Notes: a model not told the origin generated them from the sequence alone. A stretch of DNA of 64,000 nt from Chamaecyparis obtusa (GCA_027943335.1 BSBK01004083.1:748501-812500), one strand, 5' to 3'. Positions 11,317-23,490 are shown, counted from the first letter of the stretch. Numbers and translations are program-made.

Positions 11317-12463
11317 GTATGATCCTCATTGTTTTGAGGCCCGTCAATTTTGATAGTTCCATCATTTATTAGGTATTTCACTAAGTGTTTTAGCTTCATG
11401 CATTCATTGGTTTTGTGACCTTTATTTCGATGATACTCACAATGGTGAGAATCATTCCACCAGTTAGGTTTAATTTGAGGTTCATAAGGTCTCAACTCGG
11501 GTAACGTGATAATCTTATTAGCAACCAAGGTTCTTAATGCATTCTCCAAGGGTTCACCTAGAAAGGTGATTTTTCACTTTTGATACATGGAGAAGAAAGG
11601 TTTGGGATTGTTCCCATTAGAATTATTACAAGGATTATTATTGGAATTATTGTTGGGATTGTTGGAATTGTTGGAATTGTTGGAATTAAATGGAGCCTTA
11701 TTCATTTGATTTACATTGTATGAAGAATTAGCTCCACTTGATAAGTTAAAAGGGGTGGCCTTCAAATTGTTGGCCTCTATGACTCCGTCCTTCACAAGAT
11801 TTTTATTATTATTTTTCAACCATAACTTAGGTTTATGATTGTGATTATTAGTTCCCCTATTATTAGTATAATTAGATACATAATGGTTATTGCTGGTATT
11901 GGTATTGGATTTATTGTCTTTGAACAACTTTATCTCTCCTCTCTTTACCAATACATCTTCAATTTTAATCCCATTTTCGATAAGCTTTTCAAAGGTCGGG
12001 GGACACTGGAGTTGGAGTCCATAATTCATCTCCCTGTTCAAATTGTTTGTGAATATTTCCATTTTCTCCTTTTCGGGGATGCTTCATGGATACTGCACAA
12101 AAATGGTCCTCCACCTTTGTAGGAATCCTAAGAAGGATTCACCATCTTTTTGTTTGGTATCACACAACTTGAGCATCATGATTTCATGCTCGATATTATA
12201 GGAGTAGTGGGTCACAAACTTAGAGGCTAATTCCTCAAAAGTCTTTATTCCTTGTGGCATTTTTTAGAGCCATTCCATGGAGGGACCTCCCAAACTCCTA
12301 GGAAAATGTCTCATTAGGTACGTAGTGTTGTGCATGAACTCAATGCTTAAGGTGCAAAATTATCGAAGATGATCCTATGGGTCTATTTTACCCATATACT
12401 TATCATATTTAGGAAAAATGGTATTGAAAGGAAATGGTGCCATGACTAAGCGAAGGGGAATGG
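11301..12463 (-). pseudogene. gypsy-1 gag, central and C-terminal part
   Basis: Minus-strand pieces: 12463 to about 12063 (FPKYDKYMGKIDP, EFMHNTTYLMRHFPRSLGGPSMEWL; the Retrotrans_gag capsid core, several stops), 12062-11574 (basic, Asn-rich, NNSNNSNN runs) and 11549-11301 (CEYHRNKGHKTNEC, a CX2H-type knuckle variant). Gag would form the particle and bind RNA. The N-terminal part is displaced to 20212-20730 by copia-1, and the C-terminal end continues at 4047 across element A; the first 16 bp of this interval (11301-11316) belong to the LTR of element A. Confidence 0.8.
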
Positions 12464-13945
12464 TGTTAGAATAGCTAAGAGGGGGGTGAATCAGTTATCC
12501 AGTGTCCCAAATCAAAATGTATAATCCAAAATAATTCTTCTACTTCTACTACTCGGTAAACATAAAATATTTTCACTGTTTGTGTCTTTACCAATTGTCA
12601 GTCAAAACTTTATAACAGTTACCGATCAAATCTAACATGTAATATACAAAGTATGATAACAAACAAATATCACAATCAACACATAACATGAGATTTAACA
12701 TGGAAACCCTATGAAGGGAAAAACCACCTGGGACCGGCAACCCAAAATTTTTCACTCTTCTAAAGTGAGGTCGGTGAAGACCCAACCCTATTAAAGGTTA
12801 CAAACACACTGTTAGGTGTGACCTTGTTAGAGGATTTTAGACCAGAAGTTATCATCCAACCAGCAGTCACTCTAGGGTTGACAAGATAACAATGTTCACT
12901 CTATGAATGAAACACCAAAAGACTTTCATAGTCCACTTAGTTAAGAGATTTGACTATGTATAATGGTTAAATATGTAATAGTAGATGATCTACCTTGAAA
13001 CAACTTCAATTGCAGTTTATAGATCAACGTTCAACTCATTCAAATCTTTCTGATCAATATACCACTTCAGATTCAATACAATATCAACTTACTATTCATT
13101 GGTAATTACTCTCTGTAGCTTAGTAATTATTCTGCAGCTTGGTTCTTATTAACTAGTATGATTAGAATGCATGAAAAATTGTTCACGCGATAATTTTTTA
13201 GTATCTTCTTCTTCCTGCTATGTTTCAACAATGAAACCAATATCTCTTATATAGATGAGTAAATCATTTTCTTTTCCTCCATCAGATTTTGTCGCTTAAT
13301 CATATTCATAGATTTTGCCACGTTAAGCTTCTTCAGCTGATGTGTCAGTAACATGTTTCAATCTGCTCCATTAGATCCTTTTTTATTTATGTTAGCCGTC
13401 GATCTTCATAACAAACCTTATATGTTACCTTGATTTCATACACTTTACAGCTCATCACTTTATCAACTAAATTGATCATTTAATTCCTTTCTATTTTTCT
13501 CGGTTAACAAAGAAATGTGTTGGTCAACACAAGCTCAGTTAACACTACGCTCGGTATACACTACATTCCGTCAGTGTATACTAAAATGCTTTATTTACCG
13601 AGAACACTACTTTGTGTCTTTCAGCTCTATTCTTCATCATAGATGAATGCAACATAATAAAGTCAATTTCACCAAGTCATAGACTCATCAATAAGTTACT
13701 CAGTGAATTCCTTACCCTCATTTGACATATACATCTTCCTCATGTAGATATTTTTATTCTTCATCTCTTTCACCTTTCTTCAAATGTGTCAGTATAGTAA
13801 CTTACAAGATAAGTACTGTCAAGCTAGTTGACATCAATGACAACATAATACTGATTTAATCATCTTGCATATCTAATCAGAAACTTCTTAGTAATCTTGA
13901 ATTACAGATTCTCCATTCAGGTTCTAAATCAGTTGTAGTTCATCA
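12464..13945 (-). repeat. 3' LTR of copia-1
   Basis: 1482 bp, matching 18723-20206 along its length with scattered substitutions (clearly more divergent than the LTR pair of element A). Minus-strand ends TGATGAACTA...TCTAACA. Confidence 0.93.
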
Positions 13946-13960
13946 ATCTCTCCCTTTGGC
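13946..13960 (-). promoter_or_regulatory. Polypurine tract of copia-1
   Basis: Minus strand GCCAAAGGGAGAGAT directly before the LTR start TGATGAAC. Confidence 0.85.
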
Positions 13961-14470
13961 ATTGATGACAACTCAAGTAATATGAAATGTACCATACACA
14001 TACCAAACATGTATTCTACAACTATGTAATCAAATGCCGTGTAAGCTCTCCCTAGCTTAATATGTTTAATCACTAGGTTACTAACCAGCATTATAAAATA
14101 TAGCTTTGTCATTTTGTAGATATAATCTTTTTAGCTCTCAGGTTCCTATTCCTATTTCTTTCTTTCTGATTATCTCTTCCTTAGATAGTTCTCATCAGTG
14201 CATATCTCTCCTTTTCCTTTTCATATTCATATTATTTATCTCTCCCTTTGACAACAATGCCAAAGAAACAAATAAACAATAAGCTCTGTAGTAGCTAAGT
14301 AACTCTCTGTTATCCATTACTTCCTCTGTATCTTAGTATACTGATGTCCCAATATGTTTCAGTTCTTCAAACTTAATCACAACCTTGAACAATATCCAAA
14401 CTGTGAACTATGCTGCATCAACATGTGTGATCATCTGATAAGATTAGGTTGATGCAACATCTAGATCACC
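13961..14470 (-). other. copia-1 3' untranslated region
   Basis: About 500 bp between the RNase H end and the polypurine tract, AT-rich. The minus strand has several AATGCCAAAG-like stretches (for example near 13955 and 14260) typical of this end of copia elements. No gene seen. Confidence 0.6.
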
Positions 14471-15151
14471 TTAGTGACCGATAGACTGGGGATGGACCCC
14501 AAGTCTAGTCCTCATATATTCAAATGTGTCCTTCGGTAGAGGCTTTGTAAAGATATTTGCAAGTTGTTCTTTGGATGTAACAAATTCTAACTTCACTTGC
14601 TTCTCTTGTACTTGTTCTCTTAAGTAGTGATACTTAATTGATATATGCTTTGTCTTAGAGTATATCACTGGATTCTTTGAAATATTAATAGCACTTGTGT
14701 TGTCACAGCATATAATCACCAGGTCAGGGATTACCTCATTCATTCCTTCTAACAATTGCCTGATATATGCAATGTTTGAGCAATTAGTAGCAGCAGCAAC
14801 GTACTCTACTTCAGCTGTAGACTAAGAAATACAAGCCTACTTTTTACTTGTCTAGGTTACAAGTCTTTCACCAAAGAAAAATGCTCCTTCGGTGGTACTT
14901 TTTTTGTCATCCACATTTCCAACCCAATCAGCATCGGTATAAACCTTCAACTAAAACTTACCTTCCTTAGGATACCATAATCCATAATCCTCTATCTTTT
15001 TCAGATACCTTAAGATCCTTTTGGTAGCAATCATGTGTGATTCTCTAGGATTAGTAGAATATCTAGCAACAATTCCCACAGCATGTGCTATATCTGGTCT
15101 ACTGTGAACTACATACATTAGATTACCAATCATGGATTGGTAAAGTGTCTA
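14471..15151 (-). pseudogene. copia-1 RNase H
   Basis: Minus-strand pieces 15133-14951 (IGNLMYVVHSRPDIAHAV) and 14755-14471 (CDNTSAINISKNPV, KTKHISIKYHYLRE, FTKPLPKD), the classic C-terminal copia pol motifs. Between them the expected VTWxSKKxxCISQS block is present but broken by TAG stops at 14852-14854, 14837-14839 and 14822-14824; another TAG lies at 15149-15151. The domain would remove RNA from the hybrid. Confidence 0.88.
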
Positions 15152-15268
15152 GTTTACCTCTGTAGTTTCATCTTCCTTTGTCAGTTTACTTTCAGTAGCC
15201 ATCTGTGTTCCTATAGGTTTAGCATCTTCCATGCCAAATGTCTTCAAGACTTCTTTTATGTACTTGGA

Positions 15269-16060
15269 CTATGTGATGAATATCCCATCACTCTGCTGAA
15301 TCACTTGTAATCCAAGAAAGAATTTAATCTCTCCGAACATAGACATTTCAAACTCATTCCTCATGTCATCAACAAAAGATTTACATACATGATCTTGACC
15401 TCCAAAAATAATATCATCAACAAAAATTTCAACAATAAGAATAATGTCATCAGTATCACCTTTCATGTACAAATTGTTGTTTTCACTAGTTCTTACAAAT
15501 CCAATACTTAACAAGTAAGTATGCAACCTTTCATACCATGCTCTTAGTGCTTGCTTCAAACCATATAAAGCTTTATGTAATCTACATACCATGTTTCTAT
15601 TGTCTGGATCAACGAATCCTTCAGGTTGTTCTATGTAGACCTCTTCTTCAAGTATACCATTCAGAAATGCTGACTTCACATCCATTTGATAAACTTTAAA
15701 TTTCTTGTGTGCAACATATGCAAGTAGCATTCTAACTCCTTCCAATCTAGCAATAGGTGCAAACGTCTCACCATAGTCAATGCCTTCTTCCTGTACATAT
15801 CCCTTTCATACCAATCTCACTTTATCTCTTGTCACTTCACCATTTTCATTCAACTTGTTTCTTAATATCCATTTAGTACAGATAAAATTCTTATTTTTAG
15901 GTTGGGGTACTAAGGACCAAGTTTTGTTTTTCTCTATTTGTTCTATTTCCTCCTTCATTGCATTAACCCATTCTTCATTCTCTAATGCAACTTTCACATT
16001 CTTTGGTTCAAATTCACAAACTAAACATGTACCTTGTCTTGTTTTGCTTCTTGTCTGCAT
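15269..16060 (-). pseudogene. copia-1 reverse transcriptase
   Basis: Minus-strand pieces 16060-15806 (ALENEEWVNAMKEEIEQIEKN, WILRNKLNENGEV) and 15745-15269 ([41 protein letters not shown], catalytic FVDDIIFGG). This is the RVT_2 domain of Ty1/copia. The frame ends with TAG at 15269-15271 in the IFIT-SKYIK motif, which is uninterrupted in copia-2. A break near 15760-15805 separates the two pieces. Confidence 0.9.
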
Positions 16061-16714
16061 TCCAGCTTGTCTGTCTCCAATAATTTGTGTCTTAGGATGA
16101 TGTCTTCTGACAAAACTAGCCAGTACTCAGTTTCTTCTTTCTTGTTCATCTTGTTTAGGTTCATATGCTTGCTTGGTAGCACCATCTTGTTCACCGGTTT
16201 CCCTTTCTTGTTCCCCAGGGTTATTTTCCTATTGACCGGATATCACAGGTTGTGACTTTGGTAGATAATTAGGAAGTTCAATGTAAGTGAATCTACCATA
16301 GTCTTCTCATTCCTTTCTTTCTTCTATTTTCTTGTCATCAAACTCATCTACACGGACATTAATACTTTCAATCATCTTATTTGTAACCTTATTTAGACAT
16401 TTGTATGCTTTACTCTTAGTAGAATATCCTAAGAATATTCTTTCATCACCTTTAGTATCAAATTTCCCATTTCTCTCATCTTTCAGAATAGAACATTTGC
16501 TTCCAAAAATCCTGAAATAGCTTATAGTAGGTTTGTGTCCAAACCATAGCTCATAAGGTGTCTGGTTGGTGTCCTTCTTTAGTTTTACTCAGTTAAGCAC
16601 ATATATAGTTATGCTGACAACTTCCCTCCAATATGTCTAAGCAACATTCTTTTGTATCATCAGTGTCCTAGCACAGTCAATGATTGACCTGTTCCTTCTT
16701 TCAGCAATTCCATT
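16061..16714 (-). pseudogene. copia-1 integrase C-terminal / pol spacer
   Basis: Minus-strand reading shows degraded matches to the integrase tail of copia elements (TPYELWFGHKPTISYF-like residues near 16500-16560 and a KAYKCL-like stretch near 16400), then an acidic, low-complexity spacer up to the RT. No continuous ORF; several stops. Assigned by position and by comparison with 43724-44020 in copia-2. Confidence 0.6.
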
Positions 16715-17580
16715 CTACTGAGGTGTTCTTGGTGCAGAGACCTGTCTCTTAATACCATTCTCATTACAAAAATTAGTAAATTCATCAGAGATAAATTCAC
16801 CTCCTCTATCAGATCTTAAGCACTTAATTTCTTTACCAGTCTCTTTTTCTATATTTTCCTTACACCACTTAAACATCTTAAATGCTTCAAATTTCCCTTT
16901 CAAGAACATAACAGTCATCAATCTAGTATAGTCATCAACAAAAAGAATAAAGTATCTATCACCATAATAGCTCTAAGTTCTCATAGGACCACATAGGTCA
17001 GTATGAACCAACTCAAGTATCTTCTTTGTTGAGTAGTCTTTTCTCTTAAAACTAAACTTAGTCATCTTACCTTTCTGACATTCATGGCACATAGCGTGAT
17101 CCAGTTTTGACAAGTTAGGCAACCCTCTAACTCTTTTCTTCTTACTAATCTTGATCATGTTATCAAAATTCACATGACATAACCTCTTATGCCACAACCA
17201 TGCATCTTCATCCTTCATTAATAAACAAGAAGACTGATCAATATCAAGATAAAATAGATTACCTCTGGATTGTGTACCGGTTCTGACAAGTCTTCCTCCA
17301 TTATCATAGATTCTTACCTTTCTTCTCTCAAAAGCAAGTCGGTGGCCTGAGTTATTCAGTTGTGCCACACTTAACAAATTATAGTTCAGTCCATCTACCC
17401 AATATGCATTTTCACATTTTATTCTATCATTAATCATCAGTGAACCTTTACCTCTCACCATACAAGGTGCATCATTTCCCATTCTAACAGATCCTCCATC
17501 ATATTCATCAAGTAGATCAAATTTCTCTATATCACCAGTCATATGATGTGTACATCCACTGTCTATGATCCATGTATCAT
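16715..17580 (-). pseudogene. copia-1 protease end and integrase core
   Basis: The ORF 17542-16973 is preceded in frame by WIIDSGCTHH, the copia protease active site, at about 17540-17575. It then holds the GAG-pre-integrase block (WLWHKRLCHVNFDNM, CHECQKGK; HHCC zinc site) and the start of the integrase core (LVHTDLCGPM). After TAG at 16973-16975, the ORF 16921-16715 continues the core with RSDRGGEFISDEF and FCNENGIKRQ, ending in TAG at 16715-16717 just before the NGIAERRN motif that carries the catalytic Glu. Integrase would insert the DNA copy. Confidence 0.88.
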
Positions 17581-17629
17581 TTTTTCTTACTTTAGAGATT
17601 AGTGTTGTTTCTTCATGTTTTTCTTCTTC

Positions 17630-18700
17630 CTATGAATCATCTTTCATAGCAACAAATACTACTTCTACATCATCATCAGTGTTAGATTCAGATTCAAATT
17701 CTTCGGCTATGTAACATACCTTTTTCACTTTTTCATAGCTATCTCGGTTATCTCTATTGTTGTGTCGGTAGCCTCTGCTGACTCTTCTCCCATAGCTTCC
17801 TTCAGATTGGTCTTTGGATCTATCTTCATCTTTCTTATTTGGGTATCTAGTAGAGATGTGGAAAAATTCTTTACAATTAAAACATGCCAAGGGTAACTTG
17901 CCTCTATACCTTCCCTTACCTTTGGGCAATCTTCTGGCCATAAGAGCTTCAAGCTCATCAAGTTCATCATCAGTATTACTATCACTATCATTATTCTTAT
18001 CAGTCCTGCTACTAGACTTACCAATCTTCAAAGAAGACATGAAAGTGGATTCAACAGAAGGTACAACACTGTTGTCAAAATTATTCAATTCAAAGGTTGT
18101 AAGCTTACTTATCAGAGTTTCAAGAGTAAGGTTGGATGTAGCCCTTGTTTCATGAATTGCAGAGATCCTGATTGCATAAACTGGCATCAAAGTTTTGAGA
18201 ATCTTGCTTATTATTGTTTCATTGTCAATAAGTCCACTGGATGCTCTAATAGCATGTACTACCTCTTTTAGTTTGTTTGTGTATTGCACAATGTTCTCAC
18301 CTTCTTTCATCTTCATATCATCAAATCAACCTCTTAGGCTTTCTGCTCTGGCTCTTTTAACATTCACATCTCCACTATATATTAGAGTCAATTTATCCCA
18401 CATGGTCTTAGTTGTATCACAATCCTTGATGTCTTCAAATTTTGCATCGGTACAGGTAGCAACAAGTTCCATCATAGTAATATTGTGTTCATGCATGTCC
18501 TTCAGTTGATCAAGTGTCAGGGGACCTGGTGTCAGTTCAATGTAGCCATTCTCCATCAGTTCTAGTGCAGAATTCCCAATTCCAGATATGTGCAACTTCA
18601 TCCGGCTTTTCCATGCTATGAAGTTATCTTTGCTTAGCTTTGGCACTTCTGTCTTTACATCTTGAGACCTTTTTTTGGAGTCCTTAAAACTCTGTTCTAA
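17630..18700 (-). pseudogene. copia-1 gag
   Basis: Two minus-strand pieces, 18721-18326 and 18316-17630, separated by a TGA at 18326-18328. The first has the copia gag (DUF4219/UBN2) pattern NFIAWKSRMKLHI, MWDKLTLIYSGD, VKRARAESLRG; the second has MKMKEGENIVQYTNKLKEVV and a nucleocapsid knuckle CFNCKEFFHISTRYPN whose last Cys is Tyr and whose Gly is Phe, so zinc binding is probably lost. In copia-2 the same knuckle is intact. The first ORF is open through the primer site; the true start is probably a little downstream of it. Confidence 0.85.
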
Positions 18701-18708
18701 GCAACACA

Positions 18709-18720
18709 GCTCTGATACCA
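18709..18720 (-). promoter_or_regulatory. Primer-binding site of copia-1
   Basis: Minus strand TGGTATCAGAGC, two bases inside the LTR edge at 18723; complementary to initiator tRNA-Met. Confidence 0.92.
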
Positions 18721-18722
18721 AT

Positions 18723-20206
18723 TGTTTGAATAACTAAGAGGGGGGTGAATCAGTTATTCAATGTCCCAAATCAAAATGTATAATCCAAAATAATTCTTCT
18801 TCTTCTAATACTCGGTAAACATAAAATATTTTCACTGTCTGTGTCTTTACCGATTGTCAGTCAAAACTTTATAATAGTTACTGATCAAATTTAACATGTA
18901 ATATGCAAAGTATGATAACAAACAAATATCACAATCAACACATAACATAAGAGATTTAACGTGGAAACCCTGTGAAGGGAAAAACCACCTGGGACCAGCA
19001 ACCCAAAATTGTTCACTTTTCTGAAGTGAGGTCGGTGAAGACCCAACCCTGTTAAAGGTTACAAACACACTATTAGGTGTAACCTTGTTAGAGGATTTTA
19101 GACCAGAAGTTATCATCCAACTAGCAGTCACTCTGGGGTTGACAGGATAACAATGTTCACTCTATGAATGAAACACCAAAAGACTTTCATAGTCCACTAG
19201 GTTAAGAGATTTTACTGTGTACAATGGTTAAATATGTAATAGTAGATGATCTACCTTGAAACAACTTCAATTGCAGTTTACAAATCAATGTTTAGCTCAT
19301 TCAAATCTTTCTGATCAATATACCACTTTAGATTCAATACAATATCAACTTATTATTCATTGATAATTACTCTCTATATCTCAGTAATTATTCTACAGCT
19401 TGGTTCTTATTAACCAGTATGATTAGAATGCATGAAAACTTGTTCATGCAATAATTCTTCAGTATCTTCTTCTTCTGGCGATGTTTCAACAATGAAACCA
19501 ATGTCTCTTATATAGACGAGTAAATTGTTTTCTTTTCCTCCATCAGATTTTGTCGCTTAATCATATTCATAGATTTTGCCGCTTTAAGCTTCTTTGGCTG
19601 ATGTGTCAGTAACACATTTCAATTTTCTCCATTAGATCCTTTTTGATTTATGTTAGCCATCAATCTTCATAACAAACCTTATCTATTACCTTGATTTCAT
19701 ACACTTTACAGCTCATCACTTTATCGGCTAAACTGATCATTTAATTCCTTTCAGTTTTTCTCAGTTAACAAAGAAATGTGTCGGTGAACACAAGCTCGAT
19801 TAACACTACGCTCGGGATACACTACATTTTGTCAGTGTATACTAAAATTCTTTATTTACCGACAACATTGCTTTGTGTCTTTCAACTCTATTCTTCATCA
19901 TAGATGAATGCAACATAATAAAGTCAATTTCACCAAGTCATAGACTCATCAATAAGTTACTCAGTGAATTCCTTACCCTCATCTGACATATACATCTTCC
20001 TCATGTAGATATTTATGTTCTTTATCTCTTTCACCTTTCTTCAGATGTGTTGGTATAGTAACTTACAAGATAAGTATTGTTAAGCTAGTTGACATCAATG
20101 ACAACATAATAGTGATTTAATCATCTTGCATATCTAATCAATAACTCCTTAGTAATCTTGAATTACAGATTCTCCATTCAAGTTCTAAATCAGTTTTAGT
20201 TCATCA
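18723..20206 (-). repeat. 5' LTR of copia-1
   Basis: 1484 bp, partner of 12464-13945. The minus strand ends with the AACTGATTCACCCCC-like block common to copia LTR ends. TSD AATGG follows at 20207-20211. Confidence 0.93.
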
Positions 20207-20211
20207 AATGG

Positions 20212-20730
20212 GCACAAGGCCTCAATAGAAAAGGGCTTAGGTTTAGCGGACTTTTTCATTAAATTAATTTGTTCTTGAAATATTTTTAATTGCTTGGTCA
20301 TAGAACTCATCGAGTTTTCCTCTTCTTGAGTCTTCTTAAGTTGATCTATATCATAGTCATGTGGGAGCTTTACTCCCGCTTGGGCTAGGGTTAAGAAAAA
20401 TTTCTCTCTATCCCTATCTATCAGTTTATCCATGACCTTTGGGAATTTCATGTCTTGGGCTGCTCTCTCAACTTTTTCTTCAAGTGTTTCCTTAGGAGGT
20501 TGATTAGAATTATTGGTGTTGTCATTGTTTCCTCCTTGGTGGTAATCGTGAAATGCAGATTTTCTATCCATTGATTCAAATCTTCCTTCAAATAAATTTG
20601 GGAGAATATCCCCTTGATCTTGATTGTTGAAAAGACTTTGGTATTCAAATTCATCAACTTCGTTAGCAATGCAAGTGCCATTTTCTTTTAAGGATAGTTT
20701 AAGTTTATGGGAACATGTAGAAACTGTCAT
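20212..20730 (-). pseudogene. gypsy-1 gag N-terminal part
   Basis: Minus-strand ORF (its first 27 bases on the left are LTR and TSD of copia-1). It reads through an acidic N-terminus, an Asn-rich run, KVMDKLIDRDREKFFLTL, AGVKLPHDYDIDQLKK, and a coiled-coil-like stretch ending EALCPF. The same block, YFMHLASMGVKLPP and ESICPFPF, occurs in gypsy-2 at about 63400-63600, confirming that this is gag of the same family. Gag continues at 12463 on the other side of copia-1. Confidence 0.8.
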
Positions 20731-22601
20731 CCAACAAGTTTTGGTTTGAATTGATCCTTTGATTTGGTAATTGTTGATTTTAATGAGGAGATTTAAAAAT
20801 ATAAGATTGATCTTTTGGTTGGATATCTCTCACTTGTCTTATGTTTTTCCAAACACAACAATCACAAATACACTTGTTTCTTTTTAACCCTTAGCACAAT
20901 AATTGTTTGATTTTGAAAGAATGTTATCACAGGTTTTGCTCAAAAAGACACTTCAAGGAATCTACCTAGCTCAAGATTGGTTCGTAAACATGGCTCTATA
21001 AGGTAGTCTTTTCTAAGTTAGCAAGGTTTTAATCAATATTCCATTCAAAATGGATATTAAAATTTCATCCTCCAAGTATATTAAGAGGCTTCCCACCACT
21101 AGTATGTCAGAGTTTTGCGCAATCCCGAAGGACTACTCAAGGAAGTTTAAAAATTTAACACCTTTTTGTCACACACCACATTAAGGATGCATGTATTTCA
21201 TTTTATAATGGGTTGGATGATCATGGAAAAGGTGAGTGTATCCCACTTTGGGTTGTCCCTCTCATTGGCCCTTTTAAGGCAAATCTCAGGAGGCGAGCCC
21301 AACTAAAGATCTAACATATTCATGTGAAAACAAGGAAATGGAGTTCAGTGATAGTTTTTGGGAATTTGATTCACCAAAATGTGAAGAGCATATCCCTAAC
21401 TATTTCTTAATTTCCCAAACACAATAAACAATGTTCAATTACTAGCCCACTAACTAGAGAGGATTGAGTATTGCTACTCTCTTCTACAAACAAGGGGTTT
21501 TTCAATTTTATGTGCTTGATTTACTCAACCTTTCTTTTTAATCAAAGAGTTTAACACTTTTGGCATTCTGATTCACTAAAAGAAGTGAAGAGCATAGGCC
21601 TAATGTTAAATTTCCTTAAACAAAGATAGGCTATTTTTAATTACTAGATTTTGAAAACACCAAAGCCACAATTTAAGTATGAAAATGAAAAAGTTTTAAG
21701 GCTTACTTTTCCTTGTAGCTAGCAAAGGCTAGGGGCATTTTTGAGTTATTTTCATGTTTTAATGCTTACCTTGGTGATCGTTCCTTTCCAATGTTCTTTT
21801 CCTCCAACAAGTTAGTCAACAAAGCAAGTAAAAGTGAAGGAAACAAAGACAAACTTGAACTTTAATCCTTAATTTCCAAATTTAAGAAAAACTTGATTTA
21901 AGGTGAAAATATTCAATTTAATGAAACAAATTTTGCCTTGTATGCTTCTACAACTTTGAGATAATGTTCATGTACCTTTCCTTCTTGCTGAGAATCCTCA
22001 AGAACCAGCTTAATGTGAGCAATGTTCTCATTTTTAATCTTCCTTGTCAAAGCTTTGACTTCTTGATTGAATCTTCTCTCTGGTCTTTTTACTTTTGTGT
22101 GATCAGTCATCCTGCAAAGACATGAAAATTATTTTTTGACAGTTAGATTCTATAAATTTTCAATTTATGCAAAAGCGCTACTGAATCTATTGAAAGCGCT
22201 ATTTAAATGCTCAAAAACACTACAAATCGAATTAAATGGGCTAAAGAAAAATTTAAAAGCATAGAAACAGAGAGTAAAAGCATTGAAATCCTATGTAAAG
22301 GTGTTAAAAATATTGCAAACACATTGGTTAAATAATCAAAAGCGCTAGCTAGTCAGGGAATAAGTGCTGATAGAAATTTAGACAGAAGCCAGAAAGAATC
22401 GAAAGCGTTGTTTCCCTATGCAAAGGCACACAAATTTGTCATGGAAGCATTGAAACAATGCTCAGAAGCATTGTTTAACTACTCAAAAGCATTTCTTGAA
22501 GTCTCAGAAGTGTTGTTTCAATGCAGAACAAAGAGCTTAATATGCAAAAAAAAATTTGAACAAATGAAGACGTACAAATTTTTAGAAAAGTGAAGCTTAC
22601 T
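20731..22601 (-). other. gypsy-1 5' leader
   Basis: About 1.9 kb of AT-rich sequence between the primer site and gag. Only one short minus-strand ORF stands out, 22110-21913 (65 aa, basic, RRFNQEVKALTRKIKNENI), which I do not recognise. 22165-22520 contains a loose, degenerate repetition of AAAGCGCT / AAAGCATTG motifs. Long leaders are common in Tat-type gypsy elements. Confidence 0.55.
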
Positions 22602-22619
22602 GCCCCACGGTGGGTGCCA
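22602..22619 (-). promoter_or_regulatory. Primer-binding site of gypsy-1
   Basis: Minus strand TGGCACCCACCGTGGGGC, three bases inside the LTR edge. It differs from the tRNA-Met site of all other elements here and resembles the TGGCGCCC-type sites of Tat-like gypsy elements. Confidence 0.75.
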
Positions 22620-22622
22620 TTT

Positions 22623-23490
22623 TGTGTACAAAAAATTGTACCTTCATAGGGTTAGTATTGTCAATAAATCAAATAGAAACTAAATTACCATAATATAGAA
22701 AATCTATTTAGAAAATAAAGAATAATGAAGCACTCTATAGCTCTCTAACTAAGAGTGTTAATGGTGAAGCTCTCAACAAGCCTCCATTAATGATAGTCCT
22801 AGAATGAGAAATGATAAGATAAACAAGCTAAATTGTCCAATTCCAAATGAAATATAACTAATTAGCCTTAATTTTCTATCCTAGCTCTAAAATGCAAGAG
22901 GTTGGATGCTATTCTCAGATTTGTGAATTGATTTATGAATCATTTTAGCCTTCCTTTTATAGATTTATGCAAGGGTAGAGGGTGTAGTAGAGTTGATCAT
23001 GATTAATATTGAGTTGAGTCTTTGGTTCCACCCTTTGAAGATGATTTAAATATTGTGTCCTCAAAGCTTCGGACAAGAAGACAAGATGAGTGGACAAGAT
23101 GCTCTTTCAATTTGAGTGATTGAGATTCATTTTGGCTTGATCCATGTGAGCTCCTTTCCTTAAATCCTAGTGGTTGAGGCTTTTTCCTCCCATTTGGTTG
23201 TTGAGAGAAATTAGGATTTAATCAATTGATTTTAATTCATTTATTTAGCCATGTGCACCCCTTGAATGAGTTAATTTGATTTAATTCCAAACTATACAAT
23301 TAATTGAATTAATTGCACATTAATTTGATTTAACTTGATTAAAATGCTTTTAATTTTGATTTAAATTGAATTAAAGCTTGATTTTAATTCTAATTGGCTA
23401 ACTGCTTGATTTGATTCAATTGCCCTAATTTTGCCTTAGTTTGCCTTGATTACTCACATGAATTATCATGTCCACTTTTCGGTGATTACA
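22623..23490 (-). repeat. 5' LTR of gypsy-1
   Basis: 868 bp; minus strand TGTAATCACCGAAAAGTGG...TTTTTTGTACACA. The right end is set by the TG terminus and by its likeness to the LTR end at 38361 (TGTAATCACCTAAAAATGG); the left end by the primer site. The partner LTR is outside the window, so the boundaries rest on signals only. Confidence 0.75.

Larger units (their letters stand above)
12464..20206 (-). mobile_element. Ty1/copia element 'copia-1'
   Basis: A complete-length 7743-bp element, minus strand, inserted in gypsy-1 gag. LTRs 12464-13945 and 18723-20206; TSD AATGG at 12459-12463 and 20207-20211. Primer site 18709-18720 and polypurine tract 13946-13960 are in the right places. Gene order gag, protease, integrase, RT, RNase H is that of Ty1/copia. 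At least eight in-frame stops make it non-autonomous today. It belongs to the same broad family as copia-2 (39817-47557), with similar LTR and pol motifs. Confidence 0.93.
1..23490 (-). mobile_element. Ty3/gypsy element 'gypsy-1' (partial, nested host)
   Basis: Minus-strand LTR retrotransposon running off the left edge. Order from right to left: 5' LTR (22623-23490), primer site, long leader, gag (20730 to 20212, then 12463 to 11322), protease (3750-3352), linker, RT (1694-754) and RNase H (to position 1). Integrase and 3' LTR lie outside the window. The element is split by element A (4048-11316) and copia-1 (12464-20206); removing both with one TSD copy each rejoins the gag/protease frame region logically. 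The RT motif DLNLACPKDDFPLP and the protease motif RPWIH are typical of the OTA/Tat branch of Ty3/gypsy; that lineage call is an inference. Many stops show it is dead. Confidence 0.85.

Noticed and set aside
18709..18720. GCTCTGATACCA sites considered as tRNA gene fragments
   Set aside because: Each is exactly two bases from an LTR edge and complementary to the 3' end of tRNA-Met, so it is a primer-binding site; no cloverleaf around it.
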